Shown: positions 54,587 to 64,000 of the stretch, in pieces
How positions within the stretch are numbered: the stretch's first letter is position 1
How the letters are laid out: the number at the start of each line of letters is the position of its first letter
DNA from: Flavivirga spongiicola
GTDB lineage: Bacteria; Bacteroidota; Bacteroidia; Flavobacteriales; Flavobacteriaceae
Length of the DNA stretch: 64,000 nt
Assembly (NCBI RefSeq): GCF_030540825.1
Contig: NZ_JAUOEO010000002.1
Coordinates: forward strand, 372,001-436,000
Reading direction: 5' to 3'
Program-made: the position numbers and the translations under genes
Notes under the pieces: model-generated
Databases searched by the model: none
Told to the model about the DNA's origin: nothing
Seen by the model: only the letters and a program-made list of their open reading frames with translations

Positions 54587-54605
54587 TAGTAAGGAATCCT
54601 AACTA
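54587..54605. promoter_or_regulatory. Predicted MarR operator, thioredoxin promoter
   Basis: TAGTAAGGAATCCTAACTA, a 19-base palindrome with one mismatched pair, sharing AGGAATCCTAACTA with the sites at 54256-54294. Confidence 0.72.
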
Positions 54606-54849
54606 ATAAAAATATTTCATAATAATTTTATGATTCTGTTTTCAGTTTTGTGGTGCTTGCAGTAATAGTTAGTATGCTACATTGTCGTCCTATAGGGCAG
54701 CTGTATCATACATTTTTTGTTACAAGTAGGCTTTCTGTTCTTTATATATTTTCATCTTATATATTTATCAATTCAGAAAAAGTACTATGAATCTGTTTTG
54801 AATATTGGCTAGCTTTTTAATGCTTCTAAACACTATTCTATTACTCTAA

Positions 54850-55341
54850 TTAATAATAAAGCCCGTTTTTTAGAATAGAATTTATGGCGCTTTTTTCGTG
54901 CTGTATGAGCGCATTATATGCTTCTTGTTCCAAATGACTTTCTACACCAATAAAATCCATAGTGTAGCTTTTTAGTATTTCATTAAAAATTAGTTTCACT
55001 CTTTTTAAATGATAATCAGAAGTAATTATTGTTAATTTGATTTTTCCCAATTTTGATATAATCGGTTTTATTTTTACAGCGTCGTCAACCGTATTTCCTG
55101 ACAAAGCAAAATCTAAAAAATCTTCTTCTAAAAGTCCATTTTTAATTAAATATTGTTTCGCAAATGATGCATGTGAATTTTTTGAGAGGTTAAAATGTTT
55201 ACCCCATCCGCCAGTACAAAGTATTAGGTTCCGCTTCTGATAGCGATTGATGCAGTAATTCAATCTGCTTATTGAAATATCACTTAACTTACCGGAAGGT
55301 GAATTAGGACTACCTAAAATTACTAAAACCTCTTTTTTCAT
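54850..55341 (-). CDS. YdcF/ElyC-like DUF218 protein
   Basis: 163 residues. VLVILGSPNSPSGKLSDISISRLNY starts the fold; TGGWGK, SGNTVDDAVKI and TSDYHLKRVKLIF match the DUF218 blocks. There is no membrane segment, unlike ElyC/SanA. Relatives may bind nucleotides or act on envelope precursors; the role here is unknown. Monocistronic. Confidence 0.8.
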   Translation of the reverse strand: MKKEVLVILGSPNSPSGKLSDISISRLNYCINRYQKRNLILCTGGWGKHFNLSKNSHASFAKQYLIKNGLLEEDFLDFALSGNTVDDAVKIKPIISKLGKIKLTIITSDYHLKRVKLIFNEILKSYTMDFIGVESHLEQEAYNALIQHEKSAINSILKNGLYY

Positions 55342-55556
55342 AAATATCCAATTTCTTATCTAACTTTCAGATTACTATTTGCCTACAAGAACGGTAGCGT
55401 ATAAGAATAGTTACGAGTTTACGTGCGAGGATTTTTTACAAGAAAATCAAACATATCAAACGAACGTGTAATTACCTTTGGTTAAGTCCAAAATTAGGTA
55501 ATTGTTTTTATGCATCTTCGTTGTGTTTTTGCTTTTTATTTTCTAAATCCCCACTA

Positions 55557-55958
55557 CTATTTTGACTTCTTCTTTGATGAATTTTTGGTCTTTTTTTCTT
55601 CTCGTAAAATTTTATCCATTTTTCGCCCTTTAGCCAATTCATCTACCAACTTGTCCAAAAACCTGACTTGTTGAGTTAACGAATTATTTATTTCCTCAAT
55701 TCGATAACCACATATCACTCCCTTAATAAGGTGAGCGTTCGGATTCAATTTAGCGTTTTGGAAGAATGTTTGAAATGTTACCTTTTCATTAATGAATTTT
55801 TGTGTTTTTAATTCATCAAAACCAGTTAGCCATTCAATTACTTGGTGTAATTCTTCCTTTGTTCTTCCTTTCTTCTCCACCTTTGTGACATAATGAGGAT
55901 AAACTGAGCTAAATGTTATTTTGGCTATTTGTTCATTGTGTTCAGCTGTAACTTTCAT
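55557..55958 (-). CDS. DUF2200 family protein
   Basis: 133 residues from the ATG at 55958; an ATG at 55988 would add ten residues not typical of the family. The block KITFSSVYPHYVTKVEKKGRTKEELHQVIEWLTGFD (seen as consecutive conserved stretches) and VICGYRIEEI are diagnostic of DUF2200. It is an alpha-helical YdhG-like cytoplasmic protein of unknown function with a lysine-rich tail. Confidence 0.85.
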   Translation of the reverse strand: MKVTAEHNEQIAKITFSSVYPHYVTKVEKKGRTKEELHQVIEWLTGFDELKTQKFINEKVTFQTFFQNAKLNPNAHLIKGVICGYRIEEINNSLTQQVRFLDKLVDELAKGRKMDKILREEKKTKNSSKKKSK

Positions 55959-56099
55959 TTCTTGTTTTTTTTCAAATGGTGCTAACATAGATATATAGTT
56001 AATATTAATATATCTATTATATAAACACTAAGATAACGAATCTTTATATCTTTATAAACTAGCTTGTTAAAGATTATATAAAAGCTTTTTGGCTAAAGA

Positions 56100-56131
56100 A
56101 AAAGCCTCAACATTAATATGTTAAGGCTTTT
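56100..56131 (-). terminator. Terminator after rho
   Basis: AAAAGCCTCAACAT and ATGTTAAGGCTTTT pair over 14 bp with one mismatch and loop TAAT, 26 bp past the rho stop, ending in Ts on the minus strand. Confidence 0.8.
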
Positions 56132-56157
56132 GTATTTATTTTATTTATATATGAATG

Positions 56158-57837
56158 TTATCCATTCATAGATATTAAAAACTCTTCGTTATTTCGTGTT
56201 TGCTTGAAACGATCGTTAATAAATTCCATAGCTTCAACTGGGTTCATATCTGCAAGATACTTACGCATGACCCACATACGTTGAATCGTACTTTCGTCTA
56301 GTAGTATATCGTCACGACGTGTACTTGATGATGTAAGATCGATAGCTGGGAATATTCTACGGTTAGAAATTTTTCTATCTAACTGTAATTCCATGTTACC
56401 AGTTCCTTTAAATTCTTCGAAGATGACTTCGTCCATTTTAGAACCAGTTTCAGTTAATGCTGTTGCGATAATGGTTAAAGAACCACCATTTTCGATATTT
56501 CTGGCAGCACCAAAGAAACGTTTTGGCTTATGGAGCGCATTGGCATCTACACCACCACTTAATATTTTTCCTGAGGCTGGTTGAACCGTATTGTAGGCTC
56601 TTGCTAAACGCGTAATAGAATCTAATAGAATAACAACATCATGACCACATTCAACTAATCGTTTAGCTTTTTCTAGTACGATGTTCGCAATTTTCACGTG
56701 TTCATGAGCTTCTTTATCGAAGGTGGAAGCAATAACTTCGCCACGTACATTACGTTGCATATCTGTTACCTCTTCAGGACGTTCATCAATTAGTAAAATC
56801 ATTTGATATACTTCAGGATGATTGGCTGCTATAGCATTTGCAACATCCTTTAATAACATCGTTTTTCCTGTTTTTGGCTGTGATACAATCATACCACGTT
56901 GTCCTTTTCCTATTGGAGAGAACAAATCCATTATCCTGGTAGAAATAGTACTCTGCTTTTCGGCCAAAGTAAACTTCTCTTGTGGAAATAATGGTGTTAA
57001 ATGTTCGAAAGACACTCGGTCTCTAACAACATTAGGGTTTTGTCCATTAATCCTGCTTACTTTAATTAATGGAAAATATTTTTCACCTTCTTTTGGAGGT
57101 CTTACATGACCAAGAACGGTATCACCAGTTTTTAAACCGAATAATCTAATTTGTGATTGCGAAACATAGATATCATCTGGTGATGATAGATAGTTATAAT
57201 CTGAAGATCGTAAAAAACCGTAACCATCTTGCATAATATCTAAAACACCTTCACTTTCTATAATCGCATCAAATTCAAAATCTGGCTCTCTGTAGCGGTT
57301 TCTACCATCTTTATTACCAGAATCAACATTACCATTTTTTTGATTTCTATGCTGATTTTTGTCCCTTCTTTGATGCGGTTTTTGCTGATTATCGTTTTGG
57401 TTTCTTTGTTTGTTTGGGTTGTTGTCTTGTTTTTGCTCATCTTTATTCTGTTTAGGAACAGGGTTAGGAGCGTTAACCTTTTCAACTGCTTTAGGGGTTT
57501 CTGTCTTTTCTGTAGTTTTAGGAGCTTCAACCTTTTTATCTGTTGAATTTTTTGCTTCGTTTTTTACAGGAGTACTTTTAGCAGGTTTTTGAACACGTTG
57601 TCTAGGTTTTCTTGCTGCTGGTTTATTTTCAGTTGGCTTACTTGCTGTTTTATTTTCTGTTGATTCAGCTGGTAAAACAGCAGCTTTAACCGCTTTTGGA
57701 TCAGCAGCTTGTTGATCTAGTATTTGGTAAACTAAATCTAGTTTTTTTAGTGAACGGTATTTAGGAACGTTCATTTTTTTTGCAATCTCTTGTAAATCAG
57801 AGAGTTTCTTTTCTTTTAATTGTGAAATTTCAAACAT
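56158..57837 (-). CDS. rho: Transcription termination factor Rho
   Basis: 559 residues, longer than E. coli Rho (419) because of a low-complexity insertion rich in Lys, Asn, Gln and Arg at about 55-180 between the Rho N-domain ([18 protein letters not shown]) and the RNA-binding cold-shock-like domain ([18 protein letters not shown]). Walker A is SQPKTGKT and Walker [32 protein letters not shown] is also conserved. Such insertions are usual in Bacteroidota and may phase separate or aid RNA binding. Confidence 0.97.
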   Translation of the reverse strand: MFEISQLKEKKLSDLQEIAKKMNVPKYRSLKKLDLVYQILDQQAADPKAVKAAVLPAESTENKTASKPTENKPAARKPRQRVQKPAKSTPVKNEAKNSTDKKVEAPKTTEKTETPKAVEKVNAPNPVPKQNKDEQKQDNNPNKQRNQNDNQQKPHQRRDKNQHRNQKNGNVDSGNKDGRNRYREPDFEFDAIIESEGVLDIMQDGYGFLRSSDYNYLSSPDDIYVSQSQIRLFGLKTGDTVLGHVRPPKEGEKYFPLIKVSRINGQNPNVVRDRVSFEHLTPLFPQEKFTLAEKQSTISTRIMDLFSPIGKGQRGMIVSQPKTGKTMLLKDVANAIAANHPEVYQMILLIDERPEEVTDMQRNVRGEVIASTFDKEAHEHVKIANIVLEKAKRLVECGHDVVILLDSITRLARAYNTVQPASGKILSGGVDANALHKPKRFFGAARNIENGGSLTIIATALTETGSKMDEVIFEEFKGTGNMELQLDRKISNRRIFPAIDLTSSSTRRDDILLDESTIQRMWVMRKYLADMNPVEAMEFINDRFKQTRNNEEFLISMNG

Positions 57838-58033
57838 TTATGCTTTAATTGAATATATTTTGAATACAAATTTTGAGTAATTCTGAAAAATGATTTCTTA
57901 TTTTCTGAAGAATTAACCACTTGTAATAGCGGTTGTTGAGAATTATTACTGCAATTATACAACTTTATTTTAAGTTTTAAGAGTATTTTTATAAAAGAAA
58001 CTATTATTTTTGCTTTCAGGTTTTTAAAACTAT

Positions 58034-58444
58034 ATGTTACAGCGTATTCAAACTATATACCTTTTAATGGCGGCAGGAATTTCTGTTGGTCTAATTTTTG
58101 TCTTTCATTTGTGGATTACGGATGAAGGTATTACGATGTTTGCTAAAGATGATATTCTATACTTAGGATTCTTTTTAGGCTCTGCAATATTATCTTTAAT
58201 AGCTATATTTATGTACAAAAATAGGAAGTCTCAATTTGTTTTGGGGCGACTTAACATCATATTAAACTTTATTTTACTAGGATTTTTTGTATATCAATCT
58301 CTAAACATATCTGGAGAAACGGCGGTTTCTGAGAAAGGTATTGGGATGATTCTTCCTATTGTTTCTATCGTGTTTTTGGCATTAGCCAATAAGGCCATCA
58401 AAAAGGATGAAGATCTCGTAAAATCTGTAGATCGATTACGATAA
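58034..58444 (+). CDS. DUF4293 membrane protein
   Basis: 136 residues, four membrane segments. MLQRIQTIYLLMAAG is the family start, followed by RKSQFVLGRLNIILNFILLG. Inner-membrane protein of unknown function that lies next to rho, divergently, in this window and, as I recall, in many flavobacteria. A TATTTTTG element at 58005-58012 precedes it. Confidence 0.88.
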   Translation: MLQRIQTIYLLMAAGISVGLIFVFHLWITDEGITMFAKDDILYLGFFLGSAILSLIAIFMYKNRKSQFVLGRLNIILNFILLGFFVYQSLNISGETAVSEKGIGMILPIVSIVFLALANKAIKKDEDLVKSVDRLR

Positions 58445-58474
58445 ACCTAACATCTTAGTAGTATTAGTGCGTTA

Positions 58475-58505
58475 AAACCCAAAGTGAAAGCTTTGGGTTT
58501 TTTTA
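58475..58505 (+). terminator. Terminator of the DUF4293 gene
   Basis: AAACCCAAAG-TGAAAG-CTTTGGGTTT followed by TTTT, 30 bp after the stop. Confidence 0.88.
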
Positions 58506-58799
58506 TAAGCCTCCCTTAATCCCTCCAAAGGAGGGAAACACTCAACGGATCATGCTCAAAAGTTGTGTTTAATCAAAAATCATTGGTTAATATAAGAAGC
58601 ATAGAAAATGAAGGTTTAGGCTTAGGGTGCCTGTTAGAAATTAAGAAGTTTCAGCTGAATGAATAAATGATTCAACGCCACACAACAATTGCTCTTGACC
58701 CCACTCAACTCTATATAAAAATATGTAAAATATGCTTGAAGCATTATATGTAGCAATAGTGAGTTAGTCCTTCTCTTTGGGAAGAGATTTAGGAAGGCT
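58506..58799. other. Intergenic repeat remnants
   Basis: Carries CTTAATCCCTCCAAAGGAGG near 58515, the 44-bp segment related to 42676-42718, and CACAACAATTGCTCTTGACC near 58682, which is roughly the inverse of GCTCAAAAGTTGTG at 58554. No ORF is supported. Looks like accumulated small-element debris. Confidence 0.4.
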
Positions 58800-59294
58800 T
58801 TAACGTTTATTAAATTCGATGACTTCTAAATTGTCAATTTTACTACCATCAATAGTAAAACGCAGCATCGTACGTGTTTTATGAAAACCATGTTTACCAA
58901 CAGCTCCAGGATTCATATGTAATAAACGTAATTTTTTGTCGGGCATTACCTTTAATATATGTGAATGGCCACAAATAAAGAGCTTAGGTGGGTTTAGCTT
59001 TATTTCGTCTCGAACCCTTATGTTATAAGCATTTGGATACCCTCCAATATGTGTTATCCAAACATCAACACCTTCACACATAAAACGATTGTTTTCTGGA
59101 AATTCCATTCTCACTTTATTATCATCAATATTACCAAAAACAGCACGCAAAGGCTTTAATTTTTTTATAGTATCCGTTACTTCTAGGTCGCCAATATCTC
59201 CTGCATGCCAAACTTCATCTACTTGTTTTACATATTTTAAAATATCGTTGTCGATATAACTATGGGTATCGGAAAGTAATAATATTTTTATCAT
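58800..59294 (-). CDS. YfcE/MJ0936-family metallophosphoesterase
   Basis: 164 residues. Metal ligands are visible in order: LLLSDTHSYID, VWHAGDIGD, FGNIDD, THIGGYP and CGHSHI. Members hydrolyse phosphodiesters in the cytoplasm; the natural substrate is unknown. Divergent from truA (155-bp gap). Confidence 0.93.
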   Translation of the reverse strand: MIKILLLSDTHSYIDNDILKYVKQVDEVWHAGDIGDLEVTDTIKKLKPLRAVFGNIDDNKVRMEFPENNRFMCEGVDVWITHIGGYPNAYNIRVRDEIKLNPPKLFICGHSHILKVMPDKKLRLLHMNPGAVGKHGFHKTRTMLRFTIDGSKIDNLEVIEFNKR

Positions 59295-59449
59295 AGTTGA
59301 TTTTAAAATCTTTTAATATATAATTAAGATGTCTGTCTTCGCAGGAATAACAAAACTATCTATCTTTGCATACCAATATGTTGTTTAAATAGACTGTAGA
59401 GTAAATTTAAATAGGTATGGTATTCATTTTACAAAAGTATTAAATCAGA

Positions 59450-60199
59450 TTGAGGTATTTTATAGAACTTTCTTATAATGGTAGTGCATATCACGGTTGG
59501 CAAAATCAACCAAAAGATATTTCAGTACAGGAAGTTATGGAAAAAGCATTGTCAATGCTTTTAAAAGAAACTATTTCTATTATGGGGGCAGGGCGTACAG
59601 ATACGGGTGTACATGCTTCCCAAATGTTTGCTCATTTTGATACCCATGCTGTTTTTAACAAAACGAATTTAGCTTATAAATTGAATTCTTATTTACCAAA
59701 AGATATTGCTGTTCATAATATTTTTAATGTAAAAGATGAAGCCCATGCTCGTTTTGATGCAGTAAGTAGAACTTATTTATATAGAATAGCACTAAAAAAG
59801 GATGTGTTTTCGTTTGATAATAGTTTTTTTGTGAAGCAAGATTTGGATGTCGAAAAAATGAACAAAGCTGCAGGGATTTTATTTAAGTATAAAGATTTTC
59901 AATGCTTTTCAAAAAGTAATACCGATGTAAAAACGTATTATTGTGATATCATGAAAGCAACATGGACTTTAAAAAATGATGAGCTTCATTTTGTAATAAA
60001 AGCCGATAGATTTTTGCGTAATATGGTACGTGCCATTGTGGGTACCATGATTTATATAGGTTTGGGTAAAATGGATGTTGAAGATTTACACACCATTATT
60101 AAATCTAAAAATAGGAGTGAAGCCGGGTTTTCTGTTCCCGCGCACGGGTTATATTTAACAGAAGTAACATATCCTAACGATATAAAGATAAATGAGTAA
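59450..60199 (+). CDS. truA: tRNA pseudouridine(38-40) synthase
   Basis: 249 residues. YNGSAYHGWQNQP, GAGRTDTGVHA (catalytic Asp), DAVSRTYLYRI and RADRFLRNMVRAIVGTM (with Phe/Arg) are TruA motifs. The start must be the TTG at 59450, since a TAA is in frame three codons upstream and no ATG fits. A TATCTTTG element lies at 59361-59368. It overlaps the next gene by 8 bases. Confidence 0.96.
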   Translation: MRYFIELSYNGSAYHGWQNQPKDISVQEVMEKALSMLLKETISIMGAGRTDTGVHASQMFAHFDTHAVFNKTNLAYKLNSYLPKDIAVHNIFNVKDEAHARFDAVSRTYLYRIALKKDVFSFDNSFFVKQDLDVEKMNKAAGILFKYKDFQCFSKSNTDVKTYYCDIMKATWTLKNDELHFVIKADRFLRNMVRAIVGTMIYIGLGKMDVEDLHTIIKSKNRSEAGFSVPAHGLYLTEVTYPNDIKINE

Positions 60200-61958
60200 A
60201 AAACAAGAGAAAATATTCGACGTTACTTTGTTTAAACGTCTTTTTCAATATATAAAGCCTTATAAATTCGTTTTTTTAGGGCTGGTGCTTTTAGTTATTC
60301 TATTGGCTGTTTTTAGTGCTGCCACGCCTCGCGTAACTCAATTGGCTATTGATGATAGTATTACAGGCGAGAACTCTAATGAGTTTCTCTTTTACATTAT
60401 GATCATGTTTGCTATTTTAATTTTTCAAACAATATTTCAATTAGCCTTTATTTATTATGCGGCCTGGTTAGGACAAAGTTTAGTCGTAGATGTTCGTATA
60501 AAATTATTCGATCATTTATTGCGTTTTAAAATGAAGTATTATGATAATTCTTCAGTAGGAGTACTCATTACGAGAGCGGTGACCGATATGGAACGTATTG
60601 CCGATATTTTTGGTCAGGGTTTATTCATGATCTTTAGAGATTTACTTACCATGGCGGCAGTTTTTGGGGTTATGGTTTATACGAATTGGAGATTGAGCTT
60701 GATTGTATTTATCATGTTGCCTTTATTATTATATGCAACGCGTATTTTTCAAAAGTATATGAAGAAAGCTTTTGAAGAGGTGAGAACAGAAGTCTCTAAT
60801 TTAAATTCTTTTGTGCAAGAACGGTTAACAGGTATGAAGATTTTGCAATTATTTACCCGTGAAGCTGTTGAATATAAAAACTTTAAAAAAATAAACGAGA
60901 GGCACAAAAAAGGTTGGCTAAAAACCGTTTGGTACAACTCTATTTTCTTTCCTATAGCAGACCTTTCGTCGTCAATTACCATTGGTTTGATAGCTTGGTA
61001 CGGGGGGTTAAATGTTGTGCTGGAGGGAAAAGTTACTGAAGGTGTTTTGGTGGCATTTATCATGTATGTCCCTATGTTATTCAGACCATTACGCCAAATA
61101 GCTGATAAGTTTAATACACTACAAATGGGAATGGTAGCTGCAACTAGAGTGTTCAAAGTTATAGATACCACTTCGCAAATTGATGATACAGGAACGCATG
61201 TTGCAGCGCATTTTAAAGGCCATATAAAATTTGATAAGGTCTTTTTTAGCTATGTGGAAGATGAAGAAGTTTTAAAAGGAGTTTCTTTTGATGTGAATGC
61301 GGGTGAAACTGTTGCTATCGTTGGTGCAACAGGAGCAGGTAAATCCACCATTATTAATTTATTAAATCGTTTTTATGAAATTAAGGATGGTGTTATTTAT
61401 GTTGATGGTATTGATATTAAACAAGTTACTTTAGAATCGTTGCGTACTCAAATAGCTGTGGTATTACAAGATGTATTTTTATTTGCAGATACTATTTTAA
61501 ATAATATTACATTAAATCATCCGGAAATTACAGAAACACAAGTTCAACAAGCGGCTAAAGATATTGGTATTCATGATTTTATAATGAGTTTACCAAAGGG
61601 GTATCACTATAATGTAAAAGAAAGAGGTGTTATGTTATCTTCTGGTCAACGACAACTCATATCGTTTTTAAGAGCTTATGTTACGAATCCTAGTATTTTG
61701 GTGTTAGATGAAGCGACATCATCTGTCGATTCATATTCAGAACAACTCATTCAAAATGCCACAGATAAAATTACTAAAGGCAGAACCTCAATTGTTATTG
61801 CACACCGATTGGCAACCGTTAAAAAAGCTGATAAAATTATAGTTATGGATGCTGGTAATATAGTAGAGCAGGGAACTCATAAAGAGTTACTCAAAAAAGA
61901 AGACGGATACTATAAAAATTTATACGAAGTTCAGTTTTTGCAGAAGGAAGTTGTATAA
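60192..61958 (+). CDS. ABC exporter, fused permease and ATPase
   Basis: 588 residues. Residues 1-320 have six membrane helices; the ATPase has Walker A GATGAGKSTI, signature LSSGQRQLISF, Walker B ILVLDEAT and the H-loop AHRLATV. It is a half-transporter of the MsbA/multidrug type that dimerises. Lipid or drug export cannot be chosen from sequence. It overlaps truA and is convergent with DUF3667 (4-bp gap). Confidence 0.93.
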   Translation: MSKKQEKIFDVTLFKRLFQYIKPYKFVFLGLVLLVILLAVFSAATPRVTQLAIDDSITGENSNEFLFYIMIMFAILIFQTIFQLAFIYYAAWLGQSLVVDVRIKLFDHLLRFKMKYYDNSSVGVLITRAVTDMERIADIFGQGLFMIFRDLLTMAAVFGVMVYTNWRLSLIVFIMLPLLLYATRIFQKYMKKAFEEVRTEVSNLNSFVQERLTGMKILQLFTREAVEYKNFKKINERHKKGWLKTVWYNSIFFPIADLSSSITIGLIAWYGGLNVVLEGKVTEGVLVAFIMYVPMLFRPLRQIADKFNTLQMGMVAATRVFKVIDTTSQIDDTGTHVAAHFKGHIKFDKVFFSYVEDEEVLKGVSFDVNAGETVAIVGATGAGKSTIINLLNRFYEIKDGVIYVDGIDIKQVTLESLRTQIAVVLQDVFLFADTILNNITLNHPEITETQVQQAAKDIGIHDFIMSLPKGYHYNVKERGVMLSSGQRQLISFLRAYVTNPSILVLDEATSSVDSYSEQLIQNATDKITKGRTSIVIAHRLATVKKADKIIVMDAGNIVEQGTHKELLKKEDGYYKNLYEVQFLQKEVV

Positions 61959-61962
61959 TTAT

Positions 61963-62748
61963 TTACTTTGCAGCTTTTTGAGCTTCAATCAATTCTTGAA
62001 GGCTACCATTGCTATACATGATGCCTAGCATAATTATTTCAATTACAAAAAAGGTAATACCCAGAATGACCAAAAATAAAAGCGTTCGCAAAAAAATATT
62101 TCGGAAGTTTAGGTTATATAGTCGTTTTAAACAAAATGCTGAATATAATATCATCAAGGGGATAGAAACGACACTAACGATACCTTGATTGATTCCAACG
62201 GAAGAAAAAAGAACACTAGTTATGGCAGTTATTATTGACATTTGAGCTTGCAAGTATAAAAATACAACAAGTAATTCTGTAAAGTTAAATTTTTTAATAC
62301 CGATAAATGTCATTCGAGCCATTACCGCATAAAGAGGAACATAAAGCATCATTAAAAGCGACATATACTCTTGTACAAAGCTTATGCTTTTTTTATTAAA
62401 TTCTTCTTGACCAGCAGCTGCGAACATGGAATAGTCCAAGGTTTTAGGAAAAAAATTATTTAGGATAAAAAGATATAATCCAGATACCGTTATGGCAATA
62501 GCAAAATAGCTAATAACATCCACATACTTTTTGCGAGTCCCATTGATGTAGCTTCCAATAACATCTTCAGGTTTCTTAAAGAGCATAATAAAAGTTTGAA
62601 GTAATTTATTATCATAATTAAGAAACGTTTCACTAAAATGTTCAAATAAATTTTTTATGGTTAATCTATTTCTGATAACCTTCGCACCACAGATATGGCA
62701 AAAATCACTTTCCGCAGATAACGAAGTATCACAGTTTTTACATGTCAT
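61963..62748 (-). CDS. DUF3667 membrane protein with zinc ribbon
   Basis: 261 residues. An N-terminal zinc ribbon CKNC-x10-CHIC is followed by a FNYDNKLLQTF-type block and five membrane helices. The function is not known to me. Its ATG overlaps the cdaA stop by one base, so it is translated with the diadenylate cyclase and may act in the same envelope pathway (inference). Confidence 0.85.
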   Translation of the reverse strand: MTCKNCDTSLSAESDFCHICGAKVIRNRLTIKNLFEHFSETFLNYDNKLLQTFIMLFKKPEDVIGSYINGTRKKYVDVISYFAIAITVSGLYLFILNNFFPKTLDYSMFAAAGQEEFNKKSISFVQEYMSLLMMLYVPLYAVMARMTFIGIKKFNFTELLVVFLYLQAQMSIITAITSVLFSSVGINQGIVSVVSIPLMILYSAFCLKRLYNLNFRNIFLRTLLFLVILGITFFVIEIIMLGIMYSNGSLQELIEAQKAAK

Positions 62749-63533
62749 TAGGATAGATCTTCTTTAATCATTAAGTTAAGTTGACTAATATCATCAAAAA
62801 CGACAAACTCACCATCTTTAAAATAAGAAATATGCCCCGTTTCTTCACTGACAACAAGGGCTAGAGCATCTGTTTTTTCAGTAACTCCAATGGCGGCTCT
62901 GTGACGGAGACCAAAACGTAATGGAATATTTTTTTCATTATTTACAGGAAGAATAACCCGTGTTGCTTTTACAATGTTGTTATTAACTATAATGGCACCA
63001 TCATGCAACGGACTATTTTTAAAAAAGATACTTTCTATAATAGGCTGAGTCACTTTTATATTCATTTCATCTCCAGACGATGATAAAAAATCCAGATTAT
63101 TATTTTTCTCAAAAACTATTAAAGCACCAGTTTTAGACATGGCCATTTTATTGCAAGCCGAAATAATAGCATCTATATCGGTTTCGTCACTAGTTTCGGT
63201 TTTTAAAAACTTCAACTGTTTTAAAAATTTGCGTCGCCTATTAAAATTGGTAGAGCCCACCATTAATAAAAATTTGCGGATCTCTGGTTGGAATACAACG
63301 ATTAAAGCAATAAGTCCCACTTTCATAAAACCACCAAAAATACCAGTTAGCAATTCCATATCAAGGAATTCGGTAAGTTTCCAAACTAAATAAATAATAA
63401 TAATACCTATAAAAATATTAATGGCCACAGTACCTTTTACAAGCTTATAAATATAATAAAGTAAAAGGGCTACAAGAACAACATCAACATAATCGATGAG
63501 GCGTAAGTCTAGAATGTCTTTAAAAATATCCAA
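62748..63533 (-). CDS. cdaA: Diadenylate cyclase CdaA
   Basis: 261 residues with three N-terminal membrane helices and a DAC domain. The catalytic motifs are LHDGAIIV (DGA) and RFGLRHRAAIG (RHR), as in CdaA/DisA. It makes cyclic di-AMP, which controls potassium, osmotic and wall homeostasis. No CdaR is present; DUF3667 is the downstream partner. The gene is preceded by the partial gene at the window edge. Confidence 0.95.
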   Translation of the reverse strand: MDIFKDILDLRLIDYVDVVLVALLLYYIYKLVKGTVAINIFIGIIIIYLVWKLTEFLDMELLTGIFGGFMKVGLIALIVVFQPEIRKFLLMVGSTNFNRRRKFLKQLKFLKTETSDETDIDAIISACNKMAMSKTGALIVFEKNNNLDFLSSSGDEMNIKVTQPIIESIFFKNSPLHDGAIIVNNNIVKATRVILPVNNEKNIPLRFGLRHRAAIGVTEKTDALALVVSEETGHISYFKDGEFVVFDDISQLNLMIKEDLS

Positions 63534-63568
63534 CAGTAGTGGGTTTTGGTAAATTTAAGAAAATATGG

Positions 63569-64000
63569 TTAATTAGTAATGAATTCGTCATTTAGGATTG
63601 ATACATTTTGTTTTGCTATTTTTAGTAAGTGAGATTTTAAAGTTATATATGATTGAAAAGTTATACTATCTTTAATTTCTATAACGATTTCTATATCTTC
63701 AGTACTATTCAAAAAACTTTTGACATCGCTTAAGAACTCTTTATCGTTTGATACTTTAAAAGTTAAGTTTTTATTGAACCCATGAATTTCTATTTTTTGG
63801 GAAGCATTATAAATAATATTGACTCTTTTCTTTGTTGGAATATCTGAGATTTTTGAAAAATAACTAATAGAATTACCTTCATGATAAACCACATTCGTAA
63901 ACTCAATAAATCCTAAATTTTTTCTACTAGTATCATTACAAGTAAAGTAGTTTTTAGCATCTTTGTTTTTATGACTTGAATTCTGTTTTTTGTCTTGAAG
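63569..64000 (-). CDS. Hypothetical protein, N-terminus beyond the window
   Basis: The frame is open from the stop at 63569 to the window end (144 codons), including a Lys/Asn-rich stretch and YFTCNDTSS upstream of the first GTG at 63892, so the true start is outside. The visible part is alpha/beta with TFQSYITLKSHLLKIAKQ. No family recognised. It ends 35 bp before the cdaA start and may be cotranscribed. Confidence 0.65.
   Translation of the reverse strand, partial: LQDKKQNSSHKNKDAKNYFTCNDTSRKNLGFIEFTNVVYHEGNSISYFSKISDIPTKKRVNIIYNASQKIEIHGFNKNLTFKVSNDKEFLSDVKSFLNSTEDIEIVIEIKDSITFQSYITLKSHLLKIAKQNVSILNDEFITN

Noticed and set aside
57258..57530. Small frames overlapping the basic insertion of Rho on both strands
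   Set aside because: They are by-products of the A-rich low-complexity segment.

Overview
This is an AT-rich (roughly one third G+C) chromosomal window from a member of the Bacteroidota, most likely a marine Flavobacteriaceae. The signs are a type IX secretion (T9SS) surface protein followed by PorP/SprF and OmpA-family genes, a T9SS type A sorting tail on a delta-60 repeat protein, TAnnTTTG promoter elements upstream of both tRNAs, a Rho with a long basic insertion, YtxJ, and many families typical of flavobacteria (DUF4293, DUF3667, DUF6503). No species name can be read from the sequence.

Layout. 1-8.7 kb: a DUF2891 lipoprotein, a secreted tricorn-like S41 peptidase, and a tightly packed nramp-pxpA-pxpB-pxpC run for 5-oxoproline use. 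8.8-13.9 kb: a DUF6503 lipoprotein, GNAT-deoD-deoC nucleoside salvage genes with a second, degenerate deoC, and a TetR/thioesterase pair that share an operator. 14-20 kb: clpB, ytxJ with a decayed duplicate, and two overlapping LuxR-type regulators. 20-28 kb: a 14-repeat delta-60 protein, then a three-gene cassette (cytidylyltransferase, PLP enzyme, CDP-alcohol transferase) lying between an intact lipoprotein gene and a second copy of that gene's 3' end. 28-36 kb: fumarylacetoacetase, glyA, a BASS transporter, several hypotheticals and a beta-helix lipoprotein. 36-42.3 kb: a complete galactose locus (galT, galK, galM-like, GntR-type regulator, divergent Na+/sugar symporter). 42.5-48 kb: tRNA-Arg, a 5'-truncated T9SS protein with eight 138-bp repeats, PorP/SprF and OmpA. 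48-51 kb: idi, queD, manA, a small conserved gene and tRNA-Thr. 51-56 kb: YHS and NTF2-like proteins, an AraC regulator with two DNA-binding domains, and a MarR-centred redox regulon. 56-64 kb: rho, DUF4293, a phosphodiesterase, truA, an ABC exporter, DUF3667, cdaA and a partial gene at the edge.

The most unusual items are the three-gene CDP-amino-alcohol cassette between direct repeats, the MarR/Cys4 regulon with TTAGGAATCCTAA-like operators, the deoC paralogue whose second active-site lysine is cysteine, the Nramp-like carrier without metal ligands in the 5-oxoprolinase operon, and several families of small dispersed inverted-repeat elements. All assignments come from reading the sequence; no database search was run.
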